Source of the DNA: Pegea sp. RAD2-039
Taxonomy: Eukaryota; Chordata; Thaliacea; Salpida; Salpidae
DNA length: 64,000 nt
Direction of reading: 5' to 3'
NCBI GenBank assembly: GCA_034620365.1
Contig: JAQGEQ010000071.1
Location: 5,828,001 to 5,892,000 of the forward strand
Part shown: piece by piece, positions 45,975 to 60,800 of the stretch
Layout: the number at the start of each line of letters is the position of its first letter
Numbering within the stretch: the first letter of the stretch is position 1
Notes under the pieces: model-generated
The model's database searches: none
What the model saw: the letters and a program-made list of their open reading frames with translations, nothing else
Told to the model about the DNA's origin: nothing
Made by a program: the position numbers and the translations under genes

Positions 45975-46892
45975 CGAGCAAATTTGCGATCTCAAAACGT
46001 CTTAGAGGAAATTAAGGTCATGAAAATTATAAATTAAATTATCTTCTATTTTTTTATTTAAAATCATAAAATTTATAATTTATTTCTCGTTGTTTGCTTT
46101 TATTATTTTAAATAATTTTTATAAAGTTGTTCTTTTAAATGTAATTTTATATCAATACAAATATCAAATATATATATTAGCTAGTTTAAAACTTTTAGTT
46201 TATATGAAAATAAAGTTTTAAAAAGGAGAAATCTTCTTTTAAACCGTGAGAAGTCTTTCCTTCTTTAACTTAAAAGCTTGTTCACTGTTAATATGCTTCT
46301 AATAAACAATAATTATTTGAAACTTTTTAAAAAACTGATAACCACTAAAAATAGATTTTAAAAGAATTATAAAAATAAATTAAATTTGTCAAGAATTGTT
46401 TATTTTTAATTTTTCAAATTTGATTTTAAAAACTTTTATAATTTTAGTTGTGGAGACAGTAAAAAGACTAATTGTAAAAATCAATGTTATTATTTTATTA
46501 CAAAATGATTTATTTTTAAAGTTTTCTATTTTAAATTTAATTTATTGATTTCAGCTGCTAGCTTGAAAAAGTGTTTTCTGAAAGATAAATGTTTTACTTA
46601 AAAACAAATTTGTTTACTTTCAAATTGTAGCAATTTTTTTAACTTTTTTTTTTGGAAATAAAGAAATTTTTCAAATTATGAAAATATTTTTATAAGAAAA
46701 TTGAAAATGAACAAAAAGTTTTTTTATCGAATTAATCGTCGCGCGTTCTTCAAACTTCAAACAAATTTTCTTTCAAAATTGGAATATTTACAAAAATGTC
46801 CTTTTTTCTAAATGGCCCAAAATTATTTAAATAAATTTCAATTTGATTTTTACGAATTATTCTAATATCTTTCAAATCATCTAAACAAAATT

Positions 46893-46907
46893 GTTGCTAT
46901 TAGCAAC
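46893..46907. promoter_or_regulatory. X-box-like palindrome
   Basis: GTTGCTATTAGCAAC fits RYYNYY-N3-RRNRAC, an RFX X-box with a 3-base spacer, and is an almost perfect inverted repeat. CAGCTG follows about 10 bases on. The next 150 bases are richer in G and C than the desert average. Confidence 0.4.
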
Positions 46908-46999
46908 GATTTTTAACAGCTGTTGAAGTGCAGAGATCTTTTCTCCTTACTTTCCATAAACTCTATGTTCGGTTTCTTTATCTGTTAATTTGATGTTCA

Positions 47000-49900
47000 T
47001 CAGAAAACCAGTGAAGCGTGTCGAGCAATTGCAGTAAATAGAACGAGTTCCTGATTTAAGCTAAAGAAATTCTGAATAAATATTTCAATATATTCTTCGA
47101 AATGTTAAAAAGTTTCTTTTCAGGTTTTTTAATTTGTAGAAATAATCGTTTTATGACTTTTTTATTAAATTTCAAATCGTCTTTACAAAAGTGAATAGTA
47201 ACTTTATAATAATTATTATTGATTTATTTATTGCTGAAATATTAGCAGCTTTTTGTAAATTCAAATATATTTTTTTGTAAAATGCTAAAGCAAACAAAAA
47301 GCTTGAATGTTTAAATAGGTATCAAATGCAGAGTTAATTACTAAACTATTAAAAGATTATTCAAATAGTGCTACATCACGAAAATTATAAAATAAAAAGT
47401 TTTAGAAATTTGTTGATGGAGTAAAAATTGTTTGTTTCATTCGAAAAAGAATATTCAATTTCATCGACATTTTAAGTTTTTCTTTCAACAATTATAAAAC
47501 TTTTTCGTATAAAGCTCTTAAAACTTTAAAATTGATTGATTAAAAATTTGAAGGTTATATGATGTTGGTTTTCCACTTATATTTTAATAATTCTCTAACA
47601 TTGTTATAAAGCTTTAAAAAAGAAATTAGCTGAAAACTTATCTTGAAAAAGCAATCATTAAACCTTCATAAATATAATTGAATAGGTATTTAAACCTATT
47701 TATAATCAAATTCTTTTAAGTTTTACTGAAGCAAAGAAAGAGAATTAAGCTGAGGTGATAGGCACCTGTTACTATTGTTACATTAAAAATACATCACAAC
47801 AACATTTAGAGGATCATTATATTGGCACACCTAATAAACTGTAAGGTTAAAATGAAGACAAGTTTTCCAGAAAATTTTGATAGAATTCTGTGTCTTCATC
47901 TAACGGGTCGTTGAGCACACGTGTCTTTGAGCTCTATAAAGATGAAGAGTTAGTTTTGTTGGTTGAGAGGTTAGCAACCTAGATTTGAAAACTTCAGAAT
48001 ATTTCTAATTAATCGAAAAATTAAATTCTAAAATTTGAAAAAATAATTTTGAGAAAATGAAAAACTGATGAAAATATTTGAAGATGAAAAACAGAAGATG
48101 ATGTCACGTGCTTCGATTTGAAAAAATCCCCTTAAACTTAAATATTTACAAATTTAAAAATCTGCTTAAATCGAATTTACATTAATTATAAGATAGAATT
48201 AAAAAAACTCCCTTTTCAATGACTATTTTGTTTGAAACAAAAACTATTTCGAGGAATTAGATGATGTTTACCGAGATCAATTTATAATTTTCAGCTTTAA
48301 TGAACAAAAACATTTTTTTATTGATTTTAAGTAAAAATATGTTTATGGAACATTTAGATGTAAAATTTGTGTCACAAAAAAGCAAATTTCAAAACTTTTA
48401 AAATTAGAAATATATTAAAGTTCAATTAAATGTTTGGAAACACTAATTTTTTTATGATATTTCAAACAAACTGTTCAGTAACTAGAAAAGGTTTTGTTAT
48501 TTTATGAAAACTTTTCAGAAAAATCTGTTTAATTTTTTCCCGAATGAAAATTTAAAGTTGTTTTTAAAAAAATAGAAATTTCCTTGAATTAAATCCATAA
48601 TAAAATTTTAAATCAATTTAAAATGATGAGAAATTTACTATAAAAAATTTTATTCAAAAAATTTAATAATTTTCTTTTAGTAATTTCATAACAATTTGAA
48701 TTAAAAATAAACAAATTAATGTTTTGTTTTTAATATCACTTGAAATTGTGATTGGTCAAATGCTTACTATGTAGTTTAGTGTTTACATAATGATGAACAT
48801 CAAATTTTTGCTACTCTGTAAAAGCTACATTTTGACTTTATTTTTACAAAGTTAATATTTATCAAAGAAAAAAAAATGTTGTGTATTTAGAATAAATAGT
48901 TTGTTTGATATGATACTAGATTAAATTATATTTAAGAACTGTTAAACATAATTTATTTATTTTGAAAAAACAAACTTTGAAACACTAAAAACAAAGTAAT
49001 AGAAATTTTTTTATGAGCAATTAAATTATTTTTACAAATTTTATTCAATTTTCGAATTGAGAAAATATTTTATTTATATTTTTTTAAATTGAAACAAAAT
49101 AAATGTATATTTATTATAATTTATACAAATTTTTACAAGAAACTGAAAGTCAACGGCCCTGAAAAGGTTTTTTTTATCGCTAATAAGATTGTTTAAGAAG
49201 TATTTTTTTGAATTATTACAAGCTAGACAAAAAGCATGACTAAAGTTTAGTTGAGTGAACTTATTTCTTTTATACTGTTGGAGTAAAATATAAAATTTTG
49301 TGGTGAAAGGTTATAGGAAGTAATAGATAAATATTATATTATCTCAAAAGTTCTAAAATAAAATATTGAAAAAAAAAAACAATTTGTTTAAACATTTAGT
49401 AAATTTATTTTTAAGTTTTAGAAAAATTATTAATTGAAAATTGTTGATGATTTGAAATAGAAGAAACTAAAAGAAGCTGAGAAAGAGAAGAAATTGTTGA
49501 AACATTTTCTGAATTCAAAACAAAAGCTTTTGAAATGGTGTAATTATGTTTCAAAAATTTATTACAACATTGCTTCCTGTTTAAAAGTTTTATGAAAGAT
49601 ACAATCAGCAGATGAATTGTAGAAAAAGAAATTATTTTTTATTTATTTTTTTTTGAATTGAAGGAAAGTATAAAAAACAGAAAGTTTATTTTAAATAAAT
49701 TAATATTATTTATGTGAATATTTGAAATTATTCTATTATTTTAAAAACTAATTATTTTAATTTGAAAATTTACATTTTTATCAACAAACCTAAAAAGTGT
49801 TTACAAATAAAAAAATTCAAAATTTCCGAAACTTTTATTTTCAAAAACTATCGAAAAAAAACTTAACAAAATGTCACATCGGTTCACTGAACCGTGACGA

Positions 49901-51670
49901 CCAAATAATTTGTGAAAAATTAAATAGAAACATTATAGAGTTTACTTTTTAGATAATTTTTTCATTTTGAAACCTTCAAATTTTTTCATTGATAATTTCT
50001 CTTCTTTAGAACGATTGTCACGCTTCACTGAGTTTGGATAATTGGTTTAAAGTGACGTGATTATTCAACAAAAATTTTTAACAAATAATTAAATATTATA
50101 AAAGTATTTTTAGTAATTAAGAAAATATTAAAATTATTTTCCTCTTTAGTTTGAATTTTTTTAACTAAATTTTTTTTATTATTAATTTTTTAAATAAAAA
50201 AATTTAGTTTTAAAATAATTTTTTTATTGATTAAAATGTTTAATTTCTGGAAATAAAAGAATTTATAAAAATATCGAATCATCTAGCTTCTATTATTAAA
50301 AGATTTTGTAAAAACTAAAAAATTATTTTGGATAAAAATTTGAGTTTTTTTGTGATTTCTGTAATTTTCAAAATTATTTCAAAATTTTCCTTTTCAGATA
50401 ATTTTCATTAAAAACAATAAAATTTTGAAAGAAATAATCTGACAAAATATTGATGAAAATGTCTTTTTTTTATTTGAACTTTTATTAAAAGCAATTTTAA
50501 CATTTTTTAGTAACTTTTCAAATGTTACATCTTAAGTAAATTACTCAAGCGTTAAAAAACTTAAAAAGTTACGGAAAGGTTATTGATGAAAAGTTCTTTA
50601 TATTTCTTCTCACTTTTAATTACTTTTTTATTACCAGATATATCATAATATTTTTTCCATAAATTCGTTTTTTCTACTTTTTAAACAATTATCTAAAAAA
50701 TCTTCTGTTTAATTAACTTGAAAATTTAAATAATTTTTTTTAATGTTTGTAAAATAATCAATTTTTAAGGTAATTTTAAAGTCGTAAAAATATTAAATAA
50801 TTGTTGAGTTATATAAACTGTATTTTCAAATTTTGTTTACATTAAAATGAAATATTTAAAATTAAAAATACTTGAAATTACTGAAAGATGATTTTTTGTA
50901 ATTTTGCAAATATTTTTAACTTTGATTTTTTAATAGTTTTGAAAAAAGCAAAATTTCATATTTTCTAAACTCATTCAAAAGAAAATCGTTTGATTGTGTT
51001 TTGATGTGTTTTCAAATATATTTTATTTGATATTTAAAGTTTATTTCAACAGTATTTTGTATATATTCAATTGTTTACAAAATATTTACTGTTTTTTTTA
51101 TAAAATTAAAAAAAAGTATAATTTTCAGATGTTTGTAAATTTGAAAAAATAATTTATTAATTAAAATATTTCAAAAAGTTTTTAATTATTATTTAAAGAT
51201 TTAAACAGATTTAAAAAAGTTCTTTTTATCTTTAAAACTGATTTCTTTTAACTTTAGAAAAATACAATTTAATGTAAGGTCAATGAACTTTTAATTTGTT
51301 TATTTCCTTTTTTTTTTGCAAATTTTACTTGAAAAAAGTTTCTTCTTTTGAAAGCAAATTATATCAAAATAATAATTTCAAAGTTTACATTTATATTAAA
51401 TATATATTTATCTGTAATTAGTTAAGAATAATTTAATTAATTTTATTAGTTTTGTAAATAAATTTTTTGAAATATTAGAAATTTTTCGACAAATTTTTCT
51501 CCTTTAAAATTGTTTCATAAAAACAATAAATTTTATTCAAGATTTTTCAATTTCAAATTAAAAAAATTTATAATAAATTGATAATAAATATTTTAAAGCC
51601 AAATTTAGTTTCTAGATTTACGTAAAATATTCACATTTTTTAGTAAAAGAGTAAATTTTCTAATAATAAA
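47000..51670. other. Gene desert, AT-rich
   Basis: No gene recognised. An A/G-rich segment at 49,460-49,540 reads as a Lys/Glu/Leu coiled-coil-like frame after an acceptor-like AATAG, but no exon partner was found. CACGTG occurs at 47,918 and 48,105. Confidence 0.45.
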
Positions 51671-51705
51671 ATCTGTGAAAGGTAATCTTGGGTTTTAACT
51701 TGGTG

Positions 51706-51846
51706 ATGAAACCAACTGTTAATCTTCAAATAACTGACTCAACATGTTTGACAAGTATTCGGGGATTCCCCTGTTACGCAGCTGTTCGACAATTATTTAG
51801 AGAAAAATTGAAGATTTCAAAAATATCAGATTTTTTAGATAAATAG
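51706..51846 (+). CDS. Short ORF (46 codons) in a GC-richer island, uncertain
   Basis: ATG 51706 to TAG 51844-51846. The peptide is protein-like (SIRGFPCYAAVRQLFREKL). The frame is open back to 51678, behind a possible acceptor. The kappa-B-like palindrome at 51761-51771 lies inside it, so the GC enrichment could be regulatory rather than coding. Confidence 0.22.
   Translation: MKPTVNLQITDSTCLTSIRGFPCYAAVRQLFREKLKISKISDFLDK
51761..51771. promoter_or_regulatory. Palindromic NF-kappa-B site
   Basis: GGGGATTCCCC is a perfect Rel palindrome (GGGRNWYYCC consensus plus flanks). Eight of its eleven bases are G or C in sequence with about 20% G+C, so a random origin is unlikely. Confidence 0.45.
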
Positions 51847-51849
51847 ATA

Positions 51850-54800
51850 AATACAAAAGCTGAGAATTAAATTGTAAATTACCTGCTTTTAAAAATAATC
51901 GATTTTTTAACAAGTTTGAGTCAAATTATTTCGAGAATTTATTTTTAATGATTTTTTTTTTCAGTGAATTTTTACAAAAAGTAGTTTTTAAGCCAATAAA
52001 AAAAAGGCGAAATTATTTCGAAAATTATTTAAACAAATCAAAATTATAAAGATCACTTTTTGAGTTGTTTCTGTAAAACTTTAAATTTTCAAATATAGAT
52101 ATTTTTATTTATTAGTTTCAAAAGTAGAACAAAAGACAAATGCGAAGCACGTGACTTCCTTGAGTAAGCTATCAGCTTCTTAAAAGATACAAAATACAAG
52201 AAAAAAATTTAAAGTTTTTAGAAATTTTATTTGGATAAATAAATGTAATTTATTTAAATTAATTATTCTTGAAACACTAAAAACGAAATTTTTTTTTCTA
52301 ATCAAAAAATTTTCTTTACTTCAAATCCTTTAAAAAATTCAGTTAATAAACGATTTAAGTAAATTCAAAAGTAATAAACTTTTATATAACCACTTAAATC
52401 ATTTAATTATTATTCAAATACTTGTTATAAATCGATTAAAACCTTTAAAATGAATTATATATATATTTCAATATCCATATTTTCACTTATTTTGATTATA
52501 AATAATTTTTAGAACTATTTTAGTTAGCTTGGAGAAAATATTTTTATTTCAAGAATTTCGAAAAAAAACGTTTTTTGTTGATGTAAATATTTCATTTTAG
52601 AATTAAAAGTTACAATTTGTTTATATAAAACATATTTAAAGACCTTACATATAAAAAAAACTACATTTTTGTAGTTTTAAAAAGATTATTTGAGTTATAT
52701 TGTTATAAAATCGATTTCTATGCCTTTTTCTGTATTCTACCTTAGCAAAATCTATAATTAATGAAAATCAATATTTATGCTAACAAAAGGTTTCTATTAA
52801 ATATATTAGAAAATAATTATTGTAGAATTGACTACTGTAGCATATGGACATGATTTTGTACAGGAATTTGTGTGTAAATATTTCTAAGTATTATTCAGTC
52901 TCAGCTTATTTTACTGTCTTAAAAACTGATAAACAAAAAGTTATTTTAAAAGCTTTTAACTTAAGTCGGAATTTTTTTGACAAATTTGTTGAAAAAATTG
53001 TTAAAATCTTTGTGAGTTTTACAACTAGTTCAATATTTGTAAAGTGAATACTTTTAATTTGAGTTTATCAGTGTTTGGAAAAGTCTTATCTTAATTTAGA
53101 AAAATAGAAAATTGTAAAATAAAGTTTATTGTTTGGTTGTGAAAGCTCCATATAAAACTGATGACTAAATTTTGTGTTTCAATTTTTATTCAACTTTTAA
53201 AAATAATCTTAATATCGATTTTAGACATTTTGTGAATCCAAATTAATGTCTTTGAAATAATTTTATTTAAATCAAATAATTTTTTACATGTTTTAGAAAC
53301 TCAGTATTTTTACAATAATTTTATAAAAAGTCATTTTTTACTTTTCAAGAACAATAAATGATTTATTAAAAGCAAGATAAACAAAAAGAAACTTTTATTC
53401 AGCAAATTGTCTCAAATTAAAATACTTTTCTTCCAACAGATATTTGCATTTTGAAAACAGTGTGTATTTGAAATTCACAAAATTTAAAGTTTTAAATCTG
53501 TGAATTTATCGGTTAATTTTCTATAAGTACCGAGTAGACAAGCTGAAGCAGAATTATTTGAAGTTATGGAGCAGTAATAGGCTATTTTAGTTTGTATAAT
53601 TAGAAGCGTTTCTAATAGCGAGCCACAAAAGTGTTTGAACTTTGTGCAGTCAAGCGTGGAGTTATATTAGTAATTGCTTTTTTCAAATGTTTGATTTAAG
53701 CAAAAATAATTGAAAAAATTCATTTACAAAACTAATCGAATGAATGAAAGTTATTAAACTAAATTATCATCTTAAAATAGTTATTCAATCTTTTTTAATT
53801 TAATTACAATTTGAAATAAAGTTTGTTTTCTAAAAAAATTTAATTTTAATTTTTATGAATTAATAAAAATGATATTTTTGAATTTTTAATTTTTTTTTTT
53901 CGATTCTGTTTTTATACAATTGAAATAAGAAAAATTATTTTTAAAATTCAAAGTTTTAATTGAAACTCATCAAAAAAAAAAGATAATTTTTTTCAACGAA
54001 AAAAGTTTATTTAAAAATGTTGAGAACAGTTTTTGAAAATGTGAGAAACTTTTCAAAGGATAATATTAACAACAAAATGTAGAATTAAGTCATAGCTTTT
54101 TGACATATAGCAAATTTAGCAGCTTTACTTTATTTATTGCTGAGTATTTTTCACAATAAAAAATTATTTTTAGAAACTTTGATTATTATAAAACAGAAGA
54201 TATAGTTTGGACAATTCTGGCTTTTTAATTTTAATCCTTCAAAAGGTTTTTTACGTGTTTTAAATTTTAATTAATATTTCGTTTACGTTTGTATTTTTTC
54301 GATTACGTCTGTATTGATTGTTTATATAATCTCTTTATTATATTATATAAACATTTTTTAAGGTTTTTATTCTAACAAAATACTAATTAATCACCATAAG
54401 ATAAAATTTAATTAAACATTTTATTTGTTTCAAATCGATTTTTAAAAAGATTTTCTTTAAAGATTTATTTGTTATTTAATAATATTAGATAACAAAATCT
54501 AAAATACAAAACTAGGAAGCCTATTTCCTTACCGCTCATTGCTTGCCTGCAAAACAGTCAGTTAGTTTCAGCTGCTTCATTGACTTAAATTTCATTATGT
54601 AAACTTTAACACGGTTTCATTTATTACTCTTTTTTTCAATAAACTATTTATTAAGTCGTATTAGAAATCATTCACTTCAATTTTTATTACTTGATTCTGT
54701 GAAACAGTTTTTTAATATTGTAAATTTTTTTTTAAGAATTCAATTTTGAAAAATCTTTGCAACAAATTTTCTGTTAAATTGAAGTTAATTCTTTAATCTT

Positions 54801-57800
54801 TATAAGCTACAAAATGTTATCAGATTAAAAAATCAATGATTATATTACATAAATAAAGCTTTTTATTATTATATCTATTTATATATTTTTTATCTATTTA
54901 AGATAAATATTTTTTTATTTATATCTAAACAATGCTTTAAAATAAAATTTAAAATTATTTTATTACATTTTCTAACAAATTATGTTGAAACAAATCAGCA
55001 AATATTAGTGTTTGGTTTTAAATTGATGACTTAGAAACTGAACTGACAAATAATTAGAGCTTTCAAAGCTAGCTAAGTATCAAAATAACAATTAGTTCAT
55101 TGAAACTAATACTTTAATATCAACTAATTAAATTTTAATTTATTACTTTTAATTTTAGCTCAAATTTTCTGAAGTTTATACCGTTTTAAGTAGCTTTTTT
55201 TTTCAAATGTTTCAAAGTTGAAATATTATCATTGTGGTGTTATATTACAGAACAGTTTATGTTTTATAAAAATCGCTGAGTCTTAGACAATTTGTTGCTA
55301 GCTTTTTTATAGCTTCATGCTATTTGTTTAAATGTTTTAAATAATTTATTGATGTGAAGTTTTAAAACAGACATTTTTTTGTGAAATATCCACTTTTAAA
55401 CCCTTAAAAATTAAAATAAATTTATTTGTAAAATGCTATTTAGTAGAAATTGGTATTTAAAAAATGTTTTACATTTAATTAGAAAAAATTAAGTTTGTTT
55501 TTCGATGTTAACAAGAAAACTTACAGATAATAATTACATGAGAGTTTAAAACGTTCAAGTCGTTAAAGATATTTGTTGCTGGCAGTATTCCATTTCAAAA
55601 TCTACCAATTTCTATAATTTTACAAAAATTCATTTGTATTTTAGTTAAGTTATATGTCAGCATTTCTTGAAACCGTTTTTTTAGTTGTTTAGTTTTACTG
55701 AAAAAGTTAAAAGTTTGTTTTTATAAAAGATAAAAGACAAAATGTTAATAGAAAAAGCTTTAGTGGGTTTAAAGGAGATTATTTTTTGTGATTTATAAAA
55801 ACAAGATCAATTTAATCAGTTTTTAAATTAACATAAAATTTAAAAGTTGAAAAAGTCGTAGATTTGAAAATTTTTAAAATAAACTTTTTATTTTTGTTAT
55901 TAATTTAAATAATTAAATAAAATTTTTGAAAAAATGACTAGACCTAAAACTATAAACAGAAATTTATTTCAAATTAATATTTTTTGAAATTATTTTATTT
56001 CTTTGCTTGACTTTGCAATTTGTAACAATTAAAATAGTTCAAAGCATTTAATCGATTTTATAGTAAGAAAAAAAAATAGTTTGTTTGCTTAAGCTAAATT
56101 TTCTATTTCAGTAATATTAGTAGAAATAAAATTTATATAATTTATTTAATTTGTAATAAATATTTATCAAATAATTCTATTACTTAAAGAATTTTCTTGA
56201 AGGTTATTTACTGCTTTGTTATTGATTAAGTAATTGTTAAATATTTTGATATAAACTCACTAAAGCTTTTTAGTATCAAAAGAAATCTGATCTTTTCCTA
56301 TTTTATAAACTTAAAAGCTTGAAACGTTCTTCAATTAAACAATTGTTAAACATAAAGAGGCTTTTTTTTTCAGTTTTAAAATACTTCAAAATCTCTAGTA
56401 GATTTACAAATTTGTAAATTTCTTAAATTTAAATTAAATAATTCTTTGATTTGTAGAAAATATTTTAATAATTTTTTAGCCATTTTTTTTTACCTGATTA
56501 TTTTAAAATAAATATTTATTATAAATAAAAAAATATCTTCAAATTTTTTGTTTATTTTTTTAGTGCATCTGTCTTTAAATAAACAATTTCTGAAAATAAT
56601 ATTTTATGTTTTGTATACAAGCTTATGAAAGTTCAAACTTTTCAAGATAAAACTTATGTTAGCAAAAAGATAAAAAAAATATAAGAATTTTACAGAAATA
56701 CTAAAAATAAATTTCTAAATCTCAAATAATTAAATTTGTGACATCAGTTAATAACTTAAATATTAATATCGACTTTTAGTTTTTTTAAATATCAAATTAG
56801 TCAGAATGCGCGTTTATAAAAGCTAAATGCCAGCTTACATCAATAAGTATTTCAAATCACTAAAAAAACTGTTTCATGTTTTAAAAGTTTTAAAGTTTAA
56901 AACAAACAAAACTTTCTAATTAAATTATTAAAACAAATTTGAGTTTTTCTAAAATTTTCTAAATCTGTATTTTAGATAAAAGGAATAGGAAATGAAAATG
57001 CAGCTAAATGAAAAAAGCAACTTTCTTTAAAGTGTTATCAGATTTTAGGGTTATTAGCAGCTTCAAATAACTTACTGGCGTTAGTTGTTTAAGTTGTTTT
57101 TTTATTTACAAAACCTAAAATAAATATTTAAACAAACTATTTTCCAGATTTATTTATTAATTTTCTAAACATTTTCACAAATTAACTTTGAAATTATATC
57201 TAATTAATACTGAAATATAAAATTTAATTTTAAATATTTTATATTTTGTTTATTTAAAATAATTTCATAATTTTAAACAAACTTTTTTTGTAACTACAAT
57301 AATTGCTTAAAAATTATTTAATAATTATATTTGTTATAAATTATTTATAGATTATATAAGGAAGCTATTTAGCGTTTTAAGTAAGTGTACCAGCAAAAAG
57401 CTATGACGTCATCGTTACTAAATCTTTAGCTAGATTTAAGTTGAACTGAAATTACGTTTTAATGACATTGGTTTTTTTCTCATACAAACACCACAAAGTT
57501 GTTTTTTTAGCTTGTAATGTTTTCAGATTTCTTTATAGGTTATTAAAAAAATATTTTTAGATAAAAATGATGAATAAAGATAATAATTTTAATTTACAGT
57601 TTTGATATTCTATCAGTTTTTGTTTTTCAGCTATTTTTAAGACTTTGAATATATACTTAACTTACAGATGTTTTTTCTAAACTTATTTATAGCAGTTTTT
57701 TTGACTTAAATCAAAAAATTTTCAGTTTTATATCTAATTTTTATGAGAAAAATTATTTTTTATTTCTTAAAAGTGATTTTCTTATTTATTTATTGTTGAA

Positions 57801-60800
57801 ATTTATGAGAAATATCAGTTTTTTCAGTTGGAAACCCTGATTTGCTAATTAGCTTAAATAATTATGCGTAGCATCATAAATTTAGTTTTTTAAAAATTCA
57901 TTAAGCTACATATAATTTTTTTCAAATTATATTTCTTTAATTTACTATTTTTTTAAAGTATAACTTTGATTGGTATTTTGATTACTTTGAAATTGTTTAA
58001 TAAATAAAACAAATATTTTATAATTGTAAACAATTTTATTTTAAAGGATTTGAATTTATTAGAAGTCCAAATCTTCAGAACTTTTATTATTTTTTTGCTT
58101 TCTCATCACTATGAATGTTTTTTTTGTAACTTTTTCTCTAAAATACTTGGACTTATTTATATGAAATTACAATAAATTTTGTCAAATTTGCTTTACAGAA
58201 ATATGTTGTAACTGAATTTGTGAATTCAATTGAAAACTTATTTGTTAGTAATAAAACCTTTTAAACTGAAATTTTGTAAAAATACTTGATTTTTATATTT
58301 GTATGTTTAAAGTAAATTGTTTTTTTATAATAATTGATACTATTTATTATATTTTCAAATTTTATTTTTATTTAATTTAATTACTAGTAAAAAGATATTT
58401 GGCAAAATTTTGTAAAAATTTTTATTGTGAACAACGAATAAAAAACGCTGACTTAAATAATTCAGAGTTTAAAAAAAGAAAATTTTAAACTTAAATTTAT
58501 TAAAGGCTTATTTGAAAATTAAATCAATTTCTTTTAATCATTAAAATTAAATTTATATTAATTATAATAAAGTTATATTTTTTGAAAGTGTTTGTTATTT
58601 AACTTGACTAAATCATATTAATAGAAAACTTAGTAACCAACTGTTGTCATCATATTGACATATTTTTTCATGATGCTATTTTTTTTTAAAGTAATATTTC
58701 AGTTAGAAGTAAATCTTACAAAATAATTTTTTGCGTAATTTTAAAAGTAATTTTTTTTTCTTACGTATTTTTATTTTCTAGTCGATAAATTATTTTGTAG
58801 TTATCAATTTAATATAAAGTTTAATTAATAAGTTTTATTGATGTTTCATTTTAATATAAATAAATTTTTTCAACAAATTTTTTCACTTAAGAAACGCGGA
58901 AAATTAATCAGTAGTCACGTGACATCATTTCAACTCACTCGATTACAGGTGTGTTCAAATATATAAATCAGTTTCTATTCCATCTCGACAGATAAGATCT
59001 TTTCATGATATTTTTAGCAAGATTCTACTAAATTTTTTTAAGTTTAAGTTTGATTTAACAATTTTTTAGGTTTTCAAAGATTTTTAAGTTTATGTAAAAA
59101 TTTTTGCATAAATTTTGCCAGCTACAAATTTCTTATTTCATTTATGAAGGTTATTTTTTCTATTTTTGTAAATAATTAAGTTTTGTTCTGGTTTTATACA
59201 GAAATATTTTTAGAATTAAACTTTTAAGTTTGTTTTAAAATAACAAAAATCCTTTTTTCTTTATATTTATGAATAATTCAGAATTAATAGAAGTTTTCAA
59301 CATCATCTGTTTAAGGTATTTGCATTTTGTTATTCATTCTATTTCCTATTTTTGCTGAATAGAAAATCAGGTAATTTTTTATTCAAATAAATAATACTGA
59401 TAGAAATTTATAGAAAAAATTAAATATTTAAAAATTTGATAAACAGAAACTTTTTTATGTAACAAACTGTTTACATGTTTTATTGATAAATTTTATAATT
59501 TGTCTCATATTTGAAATTTGTTTAAATTTCAAGATAAAAATTCCTTTTTCTGTCAATGAAATTTTCTTATTTGCATTTTGCCTTGGGGCAAAATATCAGA
59601 ATTTTATGAATATGAAAATTTCAAACTGATATTCGACAATAATTGATAATTTGGTAATTTAATACACCACAGACTGTTTCGAATTCTCGGAAAGTTTATT
59701 CTAACTTCTTATTTATTGTCTTTTTTTTACTTCAATTTGTTTTAATTGAACTCTAATTATTACTAACTAAATAATTAAAGTTAAGATTTTATTTTATTTG
59801 TTTAAAAATAATTTTTTTTATTTTTTTTTCTGTAAAATTTCTGTGTAAGTTATTTGTGATGACAAACAGATTTTGAAGACATAGCAATTCACAATAAATA
59901 TTTTCTACAAAGATTTTTGATTAAAAACCCACAACTTTAAATTAAACTGATGTTTTATAATAATCTTATTCACAATAGTTCTTTTTCTTCACCTACTACA
60001 TCTACTTTTAGTGAATTAGAAAAACTACTTTTATATTCAACAGTTTTTCTTAATTATTTTTTAAAATTGAAAAATTAACATAATTGTAAATGAATTTAAT
60101 GAACTTTAAGAAAGGTTTTTTTTGTGTGTACTTTTGCATTATTGATAGTATAGAGAGAAAAGTTTTGAGTAAAGTAGTATTTTTGTAGAACTTTTCTTAA
60201 ATAATCACGTTTAACGACAATCTCTTTGATTCACTTGACTTGAATCAATAATTTTGATGAAATCAAAAATTTTTTTCATTTTCTCTTTTTTCAAAAGTTG
60301 AAAATTCCGCAAAAAATATTTTCTTTTAAAGTAAATTATTTAAAATTACATTTCAAAGGCTTTTTATTTAACTTTCAATAGAAAACTTTTTTACTTTTTA
60401 AACTTAATAATAAAATTAATTGAAATATTACCAAAAGTTTTTAATTATTTCCAAAAATATTTTAAAATTTTGAATAAATTTTTAAACAACAAAATTTCCG
60501 TCATAATTTTAAAATTAGAAAACTTTTATTTTTTTATTTTTTTGCGATTGAGTCATCGATTAACTTGTAATCACATTCAAATCGTGATTTATTAGAAAAT
60601 TTGCAAACATTTCAAAGCTTTTTTTTACAGTTTTTGTTAAAATATGAAAAATTTGAACAGATTTCTTAATATAATCTTCTTTTTTATGAACGCTTATCTC
60701 TATAAGATGAGAAAAACTTCAGCGAGCTTATCAACGCCAATACTTAAAGTGTATTTATTTAACCATCAATTTCCACTCGATTAAAATGGCTTTTACATAA

